20,030 nucleotides of DNA from Apostichopus leukothele (GCA_010014835.2 JAAAKB020000022.1:256820-276849), one strand, 5' to 3'. Positions 10,027 to 19,118 are shown, counted from the stretch's first letter. Program-made: numbers and translations. The notes: a model not told the origin generated them from the letters alone.

Positions 10027-10254
10027 AGAACTGTGGAAACGAGCAAGGTACCGCAGCTGGATATTGGAGTTCCAGTCCTTCACAAACCAACACCGAAGAA
10101 GCTAACATTTAGCTCCATGCAACCACTTCAGGAAGAAGAAAAAAACACAATGAACTTTACCCTTATGACCAAGAAGGGTAACAAGCAACAACTGAAAGCC
10201 TTTGAGGTGCCCATTGATTCCACTCTGGTAACAAATTTGAAGAACAGGGAAGAG
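10027..10254 (+). CDS. UPF2: Orphan UPF2 (NMD factor) C-terminal exon
   Basis: UPF2 bridges UPF1 and UPF3 in nonsense-mediated mRNA decay. This 76-codon open exon is bounded by a good acceptor (GTTAACTTTCAG, ending 10026) and donor (GAG|GTGGGT), phase 0 at both ends. It begins RTVETSKVPQLDIGVPV, like human RSGESVKVHQLDVAIPL from memory. It continues FTLMTKKGNKQQLKAFEVP and ends LVTNLKNREE, like human FVMLTRKGNKQQFKILNVP and the following residues. That segment lies in the UPF1-binding C-terminal region of UPF2. Neither the upstream exons (MIF4G domains) nor the expected last exon (RLTLDINERQ-like) is seen within 2.5 kb upstream or anywhere downstream. Its end phase (0) does not fit the next visible SLC6 exon (which needs one prior base), so an in-frame fusion is unlikely. 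It may be a duplicated exon, a decaying gene fragment or the mark of a scaffold join. Homology is firm; gene status is not. Confidence 0.75.
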
Positions 10255-10323
10255 GTGGGTGTGCATCATCTTATATCATAACAATGAGATATTAAAAACA
10301 TATAGCCATATACCTACCAAATA

Positions 10324-10672
10324 GAGGTGTTGCAGTGACGTCATATTTTGGGACATAGCGTGAATCATGCTCAGTGACTGGAGGGAAAGAGAGCCTCTCT
10401 ATATCGTTACGTTCAATGGGCTAATGTTCTTTATTTTGCTCGTTTTTCTTCATTTGCGAAAAGATTCAAATTATATATATTTTTTGGGTTTATTTGATTT
10501 TTGTAGAATAACATATGGCAAGGTTTACTCAAAATATTCACCAGTCATTTTGAAATCATCGTTTGAATTTAGGGCTACATAGTAAGTCAGTGTGAGAAGA
10601 AGCGATTTTTCACTCCAGAAATATTGATCACGCGGTGTGAAAACCAGTGAATGACGTCATGTGCAAGACCTC
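10324..10672. mobile_element. 349-bp non-autonomous DNA transposon (MITE), TA target site
   Basis: Terminal inverted repeats: the left end reads GAGGTGTTGCAGTGACGTCAT and the right end, inverted, reads GAGGTCTTGCACATGACGTC (then AT). TA dinucleotides flank both ends (10322-10323 and 10673-10674), as for Tc1/mariner-type insertion. There is no coding capacity. Both ends contain the perfect CRE palindrome TGACGTCA (10336-10343 and 10652-10659). The family cannot be named without a repeat library. Confidence 0.75.
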
Positions 10673-10674
10673 TA

Positions 10675-11391
10675 TGGTCAATTTATTTGAGCTCTAGTCA
10701 CTTTAATCGACATGTTTTTTTCGTGCAATGCCGATAGGTACGATAGGCCGATTTGTAGAATGTCTATCCAAACGTTCTTTAAGGAATTAAAAAGCTAAAT
10801 ATTCCGCTTGAGGGGCAATGTTTTTAACTCATGATTTCATTCGCGCATGCTCAAAGAAACTCATCTCGCTCAATGAAGTGCGTTCGTTCACTAAAAAATA
10901 TTTCTTATAATATAACAACATATCAACAATAATACCATAACTGCAAACACCACGTGCCATCCCATGTCGAATTAATGATGTGTTTGGAGAAACACATGTC
11001 TTTATTTGGAATACACATAGTCGGTTAAGGATTTGTACAGGACAAGTCCTCACTTGACATACCCGTTTGCCCAATCATAATATAACAAAAAAGATAGATC
11101 GTTATAGGCTTGACTATAAGTGGGTTACAAATAACTTGTCGTTATTTCACACGTATCATCTAAGATAGCTTATATGGGACTACATGGCCGTTTTTTGGGT
11201 AGCAACGATTGACTTGAAAACGTGAGATGAAGTCATGGAATATTTTGTTCTTTTGTGGTGACTGCACATACTTATTGACAGGGCACTTGAAGTAGTTGTT
11301 GCAGTAATAGTTGCCATAGGTCTCTTTAGGGGTTCCATAATAAACTAAAGTTTCTTTTATTCTCTTTGTTTCTGTTGTGTTGTATTAACAG
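10675..11391 (+). other. Region before the first visible SLC6 exon
   Basis: No SLC6 TM1-TM7 exon is recognisable in any frame. CpG dinucleotides look commoner here (for example TTCGCGCATGC at about 10839-10849) than in the GNL1 introns. A 17-bp string ATTTGTAGAATGTCTAT at 10751-10767 recurs at 12231-12247. The region ends in the acceptor TGTATTAACAG. Confidence 0.4.
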
Positions 11392-14300
11392 GTTACGGTT
11401 TGGCGTTCATAGCTTACCCAGAGGCGTTTAATCTTCTTCCAGCCTCGTCTGTGTGGTCTGTGTTATTCTTCCTAATGCTGCTTACGCTGGGCTTGGATAC
11501 CTCCGTAAGTTCTTCGATTTAGACGATTAGCCCATGGAGCTATAAATAGCTCCATGATTAGCCTTACTGATTATGATGCAGTTACAAATGTTTTATGTTA
11601 CATTAAAATAACTTTTAAAACGCTGTGATATTCTAATGCGATTGGATTTATCAGTTTGCAGGTATGGAAACCACGGTAACAGCGATCGTCGATCAATTTC
11701 CCCACTTACGGAAACGAAAAATCTACGTCACAGCGGCGTCCTGTTCGGTTTCGTTCCTATTTGGCCTACTGTACGTTACGGAAGTACGCTTTTTTATCTA
11801 CTTCTCTACTTCTTTCTATTTCCCTGTTTTGTTTATTTCCCTGTTTTGTTTTATTATTGAATTATTCAAGAAATTTCACTCGAAGAAAGTCGAGTATCTG
11901 TATACATGTAATAGTCCTACATACGCATGTGATCAATCTCCAACGTTGTATCCATATTATATACGTGATCATGATGGCAATAGACGCTAGCGTATAGGTT
12001 TAAGTGATGGCGCTATATCTTCAATATATTGAACAATGCAGACGTGTACATTTATTGTACTTTCTTGACTGATTAACTAATTACATTTTGAGGTAACATG
12101 ATCTTCCACTCGTAGACCTTTAGTGTATCAGCTCTTAACGAAAACAAATCTTGGGGTTTACTGCTTGAAGATCTTGTTCAATCGGTCCAGGACGAAATAT
12201 ATCCTCTTGTACGCTGTGCGGCTGTGCCTAATTTGTAGAATGTCTATTATCAAATGAAGAATATGTTTTTGATGACGACGACGAATACGACGATGACGAT
12301 GACAGTGACTAGCCATGTCTGAACTCTGAACCATTTATGACAATTCTGTGATTTTCAATGATCTATTTGTTCCTATTTTCTCATTCTTCAAAGGCTGGGC
12401 CATATTGGGCTAACTTAATGGATCAATCAGCAGCGGGCTTCCAGATTCTGATGTTCGCTATTTTCGAATGTGTTGGTATTTCGTGGCAGTATGGACTTTT
12501 ACGGTTCAAAAATGATATTCGGGCCATGTTGGGTGATAAATTAGTAGACAATCCAGCTGTGTGGGTGTATCTCATTTGTTGGTCCATTGTTACACCAGCC
12601 CTCATAAGTGTGAGTATACCCATAGCTGAATAAATACTATTGGTATTTTTTTTTAATTTTATGGCGAATGGTATTGTATCGGTGTCATACATTAAATGTA
12701 CGGAATGAGTTTATTTCAAAAGTGTCATAGCATTCATGACTATATATATATATATCCTCCTCCCCCTCTCCATACAAAAGAGAAAAATGAAGAAAAAGAA
12801 GCAGAAGAAGAAGGGGCTCAAATTGTCCTATGTTTAATCTTTAGCCAATTCTATAGGTTGGAGTACTATCTTAAATGTGCCTAAATTAAACGCGACTGTT
12901 GTAATCAGTCATTGGCAAGTTTTGAGGTCATGGATGAGTGGGGGGGGAGGAGGGGGGGGGGGGTATATGATTCGCAGTATACAAGTTGGGCAGTGTTGGA
13001 CGATTCAAAGCACTTACCTCATTTATCAACTGAGGCGGTAACAATTTTCAGTGCTACCTTCATTGTCCGCTACTTTCTGAAAGTTGCAATTTTAATAAAG
13101 TTGACATTATAAATTTCATCACGCATTAGGCCTTATTCACGTCGCAGCAAAACAGAACGAAAGTAATAGTTTAAAGATCTATCATCTTGGCTCTAAATGT
13201 TAACGTTTTCAAAAGTATTTCCAAGAAGGCCTGATTATCCATATCGTCATACGCCCAGCAATTGAGGATTATTAAAGTACACGATGAATTATTTCAGACT
13301 GGGTTGCTACTTATCTGACCATTATCTGACTTTCTAGCATATTTAAGGGCTATGCAATACAGATGACCTCTGATGACCTGTAATTAAAATGAAACCCAAG
13401 CTCTGCTAACACCCACATATATTGAACTTCTGTTTCACTGGGATAGTAAGGTCCCAAAAATGACAAATCACATTGAAGTACTTTACAGTGGCAATGAAAA
13501 ATAAGTTACCTGGGATGTTTAAATTTATATAGGCTGCAAGAACAAAAGATATCCATATTACTGAAACTATATTTTACATTTTCTTTCAGTTTATCTTAAT
13601 GTTTAATTGGTTCAACTGGACTGATATAAGTTACAACGGTCCATACCCGCCATGGGCTTTAGGGATTGGATGGCTCATTTCCGCGATAACATTAATTTGG
13701 ATACCAGTCGTGTGGGTTTATGAATACACACATGCTACCGGCAATTTCCTTCAGGTATTTCAATTGTTTGCAATCATACTTTGACACTTATTAGCGTATT
13801 TTTTCATGATAAATGTGTGTTTCCAGAATACATAAATTTCATCCAATTACAGCAACTTTTGTTGGTCAGATAAGAGACTTTCTGATCAAAACTATGGTTT
13901 ATTAATCGTACTAACATTACAATTCATGAAACTAAGGTATCCATTTGGAATTGTTTGTCACCATTTGCGAGCGCTCGTTAGGACAGCGGTCCGCACTCGT
14001 CTAGGCATATAACCCAGGGTAAAGTCTTCCAAGAGGTCAGAGAGTTTACTCACCAAGCTTTACAGAATCGATGCTCAGAATGCAGGAATGTTTTCTTGGA
14101 CGAATGACTTGGTACTGGCACTAATTACTTAATCGATATTCGCCATTTAAGCTCCAAAAATTGTAGATAAATTTTTTCTATGTCTGGAAAAATCTCTCAA
14201 CTCACCGACATTTTTGCGACCCAAATTTAGATCTTGTTCCTTGGTTTGTGGACTGTCGCATTAGATAAAGTAATGACTCCATTCAAATCGAAGAAAATAA

Positions 14301-14982
14301 AAAAAAATAAAAACACAAATTACTAAATTAGGCCTACTATCAAATTAAAATTAAAGAAAATTTAAATTTCTTAACTGTTTTAAATTTCTCTCTAGAATTT
14401 TTTGAAATAGAAACTCGCTATAGTCATAAAAATTGAACTCCGTTGTTAGTCGGATATTTGTCATTATCACGTGGTTGATTCGAATCTGTTATGATTGCAT
14501 TTGCAGTTTTAACAGGTGGACAAGGCCCCAGTAAATATCACCTCGTTTCAATACCATACACTAGCAAAAAAAATCAGAAAAATATATGCCCTCTTTGGCT
14601 GTATAGTCGGGCATGCTTATATGTCTAAATAGTTTCACCGTGGTGTTTAATATAGCCCCGGATGGACTTTCCAGGGTGTGTCTCAGAGAGAAAATGTGAC
14701 GTAAAGGCGTAAATAGCATAATTTCCCTTTTTCCTGTAATCTTTTCTACTTTAGCGCTGGTACGCATTAACATTGCCACGCCAGACATGGGGACCGGCTT
14801 TACAAGAGCACAGAGACGAGGCGTGGATAGTTCATCTGACCCACGGAACCACGATGGGTGGTCTTCTTAAGCTTAACCCGAACGAGGAATCGTCCCTTGA
14901 TGACGTCACAGAAACGATAAAACCCAGAACTCCCGATAACATACAAATGATGAATAAAGCATTCGAAGAGAACGAGGACTAA
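11392..14982 (+). CDS. SLC6-family Na+/Cl- coupled transporter (3' half, five exons)
   Basis: Plasma-membrane symporter of the neurotransmitter:sodium symporter (LeuT) fold. Exons: 11392-11504, 11655-11783, 12394-12609, 13590-13754 and 14755-14982 (stop TAA), all GT-AG and in phase; the first needs one base from an upstream exon (G|GT = Gly). The encoded 282 or so residues start at the end of extracellular loop 4 ([17 protein letters not shown]). They then cover TM8 ([16 protein letters not shown]), TM9, TM10 ([18 protein letters not shown]), TM11 ([19 protein letters not shown]), TM12 ([18 protein letters not shown]) and a cytosolic tail with the family signature [10 protein letters not shown]. 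The Na2-site segment in TM8 reads LGLDTSF; the usual Asp-Ser pair is Asp-Thr here, a conservative hydroxyl change. The tail [10 protein letters not shown] is closest in my memory to glycine transporters (DWGPALLEHR), but substrate-defining TM1, TM3 and TM6 are missing, so substrate is undecided. The last coding exon is followed by AATAAA at 15121. Confidence 0.9.
11525..11563. repeat. Near-perfect palindrome flanked by 8-bp direct repeats
   Basis: In the SLC6 intron, 20 bp after a donor site, arms ATGGAGCTAT and ATAGCTCCAT (11534-11555) are separated by only AA. Outside them, GATTAGCC occurs at 11525-11532 and again at 11556-11563. The 8-bp direct repeats look like a hAT-type target duplication around a collapsed palindromic element. 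Confidence 0.6.
11784..12393 (+). other. SLC6 intron with short acidic triplet repeat
   Basis: Intron between the exons ending YVTE and starting AGPYW. At 12271-12309 a (GAY)n tract reads [13 protein letters not shown] and then meets TAG at 12310. It looks like an acidic protein tail but has no recognisable upstream coding, so I treat it as a simple repeat. Nothing else was recognised. Confidence 0.5.
12610..13589 (+). other. SLC6 intron with (TA)n and poly-G tracts
   Basis: Holds TA dinucleotides at 12741-12755, a purine-rich stretch at about 12780-12815, and a G-rich tract at 12940-12963 (runs of 8, 2 and 12 G). No exon was recognised. Confidence 0.6.
12940..12963 (+). repeat. Poly-G tract, potential G-quadruplex
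   Basis: G8-A-GG-A-G12 on the sense strand of the SLC6 intron. Long G runs can fold into a G-quadruplex in DNA or pre-mRNA; such runs are also error-prone in sequencing. Confidence 0.7.
13755..14754 (+). other. SLC6 last intron, no gene
   Basis: Unique AT-rich intron with a 10-bp palindrome CGAGCGCTCG at 13978-13987. It ends in CTTTTCTACTTTAG, the acceptor of the last coding exon. Confidence 0.5.
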
Positions 14983-15120
14983 AGGATATGGACTTGTAAA
15001 ATTAATATTAAATAATTATAGATTATAGATAGTTATAGATTGACTTTGACGAATCATTTCACGTACTACTAAGCAAAGGTTGAAACTGTGTTGATGGATT
15101 TTATCGTAATTGTTGACTGT

Positions 15121-15126
15121 AATAAA
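15121..15126 (+). other. Poly(A) signal of the SLC6 gene
   Basis: AATAAA 139 bp after the SLC6 stop codon is the first canonical signal on the strand. A second AATAAA lies at 15419-15424 and may be an alternative. Confidence 0.6.
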
Positions 15127-15528
15127 GTAATCAACGATAAATCGAACTGTGTTCATAGAAGATAGTAAAATGCGACATCTTAAACTTCGATCTCAACTAT
15201 GTTCGAATTCACCCTTGAGGAATGATGTAACAGTAATTAGCTATAGTAAAAGTCCAACTCTCTTCGTTGTTATTATATGTGTCATTGCGTTTACTTTCAC
15301 AATGAAACAATTAACAGACAACGAACTTAGGGATGTATGTAGAGGTTTTGGGATAAGGGTTATTTTTTTTTTGTATGTTCACTAGCCTAGCCTATATGCT
15401 AAGGCATATAACGTTTCAATAAAGAAAACACAAGATAAGTTCATGCACTTTGTTATACTTATAAGTTATGTAAGTTTGTGTTGCATAGAAATTAGGATAA
15501 GTAAATATGTTGCCATGCAAACACAAGA

Positions 15529-15790
15529 ACGTTTTTATAACGTTATTAAAACGTTTCGTCTTTTGTTTTGATAACGTTATTTGTGGTGTAATAAATATGT
15601 CACGAAAACGTTTTCAGGCTATTATTTCAAAACATTTTTTCGTTAAAACATTAATATAACATTAATATAACATTAATATATCATAAAAATGTTATGCCAA
15701 CGTTTTCATAACACCACATTGAACGTTATGAAAACATATTTTAGAGGCTCTTTAAAAAATGTTATGATAACGTTTTGTGGTTGCTGGGGT
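15529..15790. repeat. Fold-back element rich in AACGTT palindromes
   Basis: AACGTT occurs about eight times between 15529 and 15775, with one more near 15411. The arm ATAACGTTATTTGTGGTGTA (near 15571) matches, inverted and imperfectly, CACCACATTGAACGTTATG (near 15713). Between them lies an 11-bp unit AACATTAATAT repeated three times (15647-15679). One site is the 12-bp palindrome GAAAACGTTTTC. No open frame is present; it looks like a MITE or other palindromic repeat, with no convincing target duplication found. Confidence 0.55.
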
Positions 15791-16103
15791 GGTTGCATAC
15801 AGCCTCATGGACTGCGCAATGTACTGTACATTCCATAGAAAATTTCATTACGATACGAGTGTCATCAACTAGTTGCATTGTGTCAACAATTCTAAATAAT
15901 TTGATACAGACTTGATACAGACCGTTTAATACGATTGTAAACGATCGTAGAAATTATTGGCAGTACTAACAAGTCACGTACAGTACCACTGTACACTTGG
16001 ATGGAATCTGAAAGCTAGTAAAAAATCACTGTACTTTACTACAGGTCTTGAAGTCTGTCTCAAACACATCAACTTCCGACTTCTGCTATTTGCAATTTTT
16101 TAC

Positions 16104-18960
16104 CTTATATGGTCTATCTTCGGCATGGGTGGTAGAATGTGCCTCATACTTTGTCTTGGATGTAAATTCCATCCCGCAATCCGTATGAGGGCAGACGATG
16201 ATAGTCAAAGGCTAAACATCACAGGAAGAGAAAGAAACTTGATGATATCATCGTGAAATCAAAGCTTATCATGAGGTAACTTTCCATTGCCTGACCAGGA
16301 TCAGGACAGACGATAATTTCTGTTATCAGTGCGTGGATTGATGGAAACGGGATGGATTCGGGGACTAATTTAGTAAATTCATATTTTGCAATCGTAGTTT
16401 TAAAGGCAGTGCGAACTCCTCTTAGAAGAGACAATGATTCCTGTGAACAAGAACTACTGTAAATATGAAAGAAACTTGATGATATCATAGTGAAATCAAA
16501 AGCTTATCATGAGGTAATTCCATTGCCCGACCAGGATGAGGACAGACGATAATTTCTGTTATCAGTGAGTGGATTGAAGGAAACGGGCAAGAGGTTATAG
16601 GCACATTCGGGGACTAATTTAGTAAATTCAAATTTTGCAATCGTAGTTCTGAAGGCAGTTCGAACTCCTCTTAGAAGAGACAATGATTCCTGTGAACAAG
16701 AACTAAATACAGTACATCTCTGGAATTGGATATAAATGTTTACCATTTTGCCAAATTTGCGAAGCATTTTGCGATAAGATATGAGGTTAAAAATTATTCC
16801 CTGATATATTCTAAAGATGAACATGTATCTCAAAAACCTGAAAATATCTATAAAATCATTACTAGCGATCATATTTCATAGGTTATGATTATGACATTTC
16901 AAGACGAAAAAATACCTGTATATAATTTAATGAAGCTGTGATGAGATATGTTGACTAACCTGGTTTTTCTTCAACCACATATTAAGAGCACCTGCACTGT
17001 CATCCTTTGCAACACTTTTATCTGCCAAAAGAAACAATTTTTGGACAATTCTAATCGAGCAATTTCATAAATATCTATTGTTTTCGAGGTCCCTTCATCA
17101 TTGAATTTTATCAAAGTGTTTCTTATATAGCATTTCACTATGTTTACAGAATGTAACAATATGCTGCATTGATTCCAAATATGCTAGATATTCAAATATG
17201 GTCACCTTTGGTCAAAATTCTTAAAATGTTTTTATTACAACCTTCAAGGAAATTTTCCTAACTGGGACATTCAGTCATCTTGTGTGTTCCTTAAAAATGT
17301 CTGAGAACAATTTGGAGAGTAAAGACCTCCAGGAAAGTACAGGGCGCTTGTATTTTGTCCGACTTTGAGCAAATTTATGTGTTACGTACCTAGAGAATGA
17401 GAAAATTTTAATTTTTACATATATTTTGGTAGAACTTACTTTGCATCTCTATGGTTTAAATCGTTAAGATTTTCCAAAGGTTCAAGAACTATATGCTATA
17501 AGTAGTCTATACCTAGGTTACAAGACTAGCAGTTCTAGGCCCCCGTTTTACATTTGCATTGACTTCCACATAGCAATCTACATACCGAAGACACAGTACC
17601 ACACATGCAGTAGGCTTAGATTCCAGTTTATAATAATACAATAGGCTAATCCTACGTTAAAGGCTACGTTACCTTTTTTACTCTTGGATCTCTCTCTAGT
17701 TCGTTTTGCCGGTAGTAACGGTAATGGCACTGCTTCCGGGGTAACCAAATTTGGGAAAATGTAAGTCTGTGGTTGTGTTTCTTCGTCATTATCAGTATCG
17801 TCTCCTCCACCAGACTCCAAGGTTTCTACCAGCCACTGGACGTCATTGCTACCACTGATGGTTTCCACAGGGATGGATTGAATAGCCTTCGGGTCAACTG
17901 TTACTTGAATCTTCTGAAGCAGACCATTACTTTGGTCTTTTGTGGTGATGACATACACAAGTTTACCATCTTCTAATTGTGACTCACCGACATCAACTGG
18001 AGAGATGGTGGCCACATTTAGGAGAACGTTACCAGTCTGGCCGGTTGAACTCTCACCTACTATCGAAGGACTCAGTGAAGATGCAAGCTGCTTCAAATCG
18101 ACTGCGAATGGGAAATTCTCTGTCGATTCTGAATCGCCTGTTACTAATGGACTAGGAGGTTCACCCAGCACAGAGGTTGTGTCTGACAAGAGGGGACTCA
18201 TATTAAGTTCAGACACTGATGTTTCAACATTATTGAGGCGTTTTTCCGTAGGCCTATCATTGGTAACTTGTTGTGGTTCATTATTGAGTATCATTATGCT
18301 ATTTGCTAATTCTGTATCTCTGTCATTACCATTGTTATCTTTTTCATTTTCTTCGTTTTCTTCATCCCTCTGCGGATCCTGCAACCGTATGGTTTGAAAT
18401 TCCTTTGCCGATATTTCAAGCCCTGCGGTAAGCCAGTTTGATGGTAGTTGGGGTAACGTCTGGCCTTTCTTCAAACCTCCCATGCCACCTTCTAAACTTA
18501 GGACTGTTAGTCCTGTCAGCTCGTCCGCTTTCGACAACGAGGATCTCGGCGCCGTCGGTGAAGGAGGGTAACTCCGACTCCTCTCACCACCATCGTGTGA
18601 TAAAAACAAGTCCCTGTCTGGGCTTCCAAACAGGTCACTTTCAAAACTGGGAAATGCACTTGAGCTCAAGTCCAATATCCCAGGTAACTCCGTTACGTTA
18701 CACTGTTGTTCCGAAGTTGGCGTTGAAACGTCCATTGACTGTACACTATCCGTTGCCTTTTGCATGGAATCGCCATTTTGACTGCAACGAGGAACATCAT
18801 CGTCTCTTGCAAACTCTTCCAAAATTTCACCTCCAGATAAGCGTATTGGACCTCCGACAGGGGCTTCCCCTTCTTGATGAAGGTCTAATAGTGTCTTGTT
18901 GTGGTCGTAGGAAGGGGCTTTCCCTCCCTGATTCGTAAATTCTGTAGCCCCGTCCATCAA
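16104..18960 (-). CDS. C2H2 zinc-finger protein with acidic N-terminal region (5' three exons)
   Basis: Exon 1 (18960-17673, 429 codons plus 1 base) is followed by donor AAAG|GTAACG. Exon 2 is 17021-16960 (acceptor TCTTTTGGCAG, donor CAG|GTTAGT) and encodes KSVAKDDSAGALNMWLKKNQ after a split Asp. Exon 3 is 16211-16104 (acceptor GTGATGTTTAG, donor AAG|GTAAAA). Phases 1 and 0 agree. Exon 3 holds one C2H2 finger, CPHTDC, then GMEF, with histidines at AHSTTH, spacing C-x4-C-x12-H-x3-H, and linker HAEDRPYK, so another finger should begin the next exon. Exon 1 is Ser/Asp/Glu-rich with an E/N/D tract (about residues 198-215) and a basic stretch KRTRERSKSKKDK (about 419-431) that could be a nuclear signal. 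This points to a nuclear DNA-binding regulator with an N-terminal activation-type region. I do not recognise the family. Later exons were not found. ATG is 158 bp from a divergent TMED gene. Confidence 0.8.
16230..16706. repeat. 237-bp tandem duplication beside the zinc-finger exon
   Basis: Copy 1 starts at 16230 and copy 2 at 16467, both with GAAAGAAACTTGATGATATC. They stay closely similar to CCTGTGAACAAGAACTA (ending about 16456 and 16705). A short replaced segment, 'atggattc' against a longer 'caagaggttataggcacattc', distinguishes them. It lies in the intron between zinc-finger exons 2 and 3 and abuts exon 3. Part of each copy resembles exon 3 itself: minus strand ATTATCGTCTGTCCTC against ATCATCGTCTGCCCTC. 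Confidence 0.85.
17022..17672 (-). other. First intron of the zinc-finger gene
   Basis: A 651-bp intron with clear donor and acceptor. No repeat or gene was recognised inside. Confidence 0.6.
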
Positions 18961-19118
18961 AAGAACGTGGGTTTCTCCATTGGAAAATCAGGGCTGTGGC
19001 CGTTTTCTGAGATTGATTAATTATTTATAAGACCTCACTGCGAATGCGCACATTTTATTACACCTCATGACGTACTTGCCTTTGGGTCGAAGGTCAACTT
19101 AATACACCTGGCAATAAA
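18961..19118. promoter_or_regulatory. Compact divergent promoter, zinc-finger gene / TMED gene
   Basis: Only 158 bp separate the two start codons, which point away from each other. Visible motifs: TGCGAATGCGCA (19039-19050), one mismatch from the NRF1 palindrome TGCGCATGCGCA; TGACGTAC (19068-19075), a CRE/ATF-like core; TTTATAAG (about 19024-19031), TATA-like; GGGTCG-A-AGGTCA (19084-19096), an imperfect DR1; and CGTGG-N8-ATTGG (18966-18983), an ERSE-like pair one base short of the N9 spacing. NRF1 sites are common in divergent housekeeping promoters. Start sites cannot be placed from sequence. Confidence 0.7.

Noticed and set aside
12780-12832. Glu/Lys-rich frame (EEKEAEEEG) as the missing last UPF2 exon
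   Set aside because: It is a purine-rich simple tract; the UPF2 signature (RLTLDINERQ-like) does not follow and no acceptor fits phase 0.
13971-14025. tRNA-like or SINE-like string around GCGAGCGCTCG and 'ctaggcatataacccaggg'
   Set aside because: No A/B box pair at proper spacing on either strand and no stems could be drawn.
15149-15385. Plus-strand open frame after the SLC6 poly(A) signal with a hydrophobic stretch
   Set aside because: No family resemblance; it lies in 3' flanking sequence, and AT-rich DNA of this length often yields such frames.
15970-16020. Minus-strand acceptor CTAGCTTTCAG as the fourth zinc-finger exon
   Set aside because: The following frame reads IPSKCTVVLYVTC then stops, with no C2H2 spacing; a truncated isoform cannot be excluded but is unsupported.
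15957-16256. Plus-strand 99-codon frame with a hydrophobic segment
   Set aside because: It is the shadow of the minus-strand zinc-finger exon 16104-16211 and its splice sites.
17942-18938. Long plus-strand frames opposite the zinc-finger gene's first exon
   Set aside because: They are antisense shadows; the minus-strand frame is far longer and has matching splice and finger evidence.
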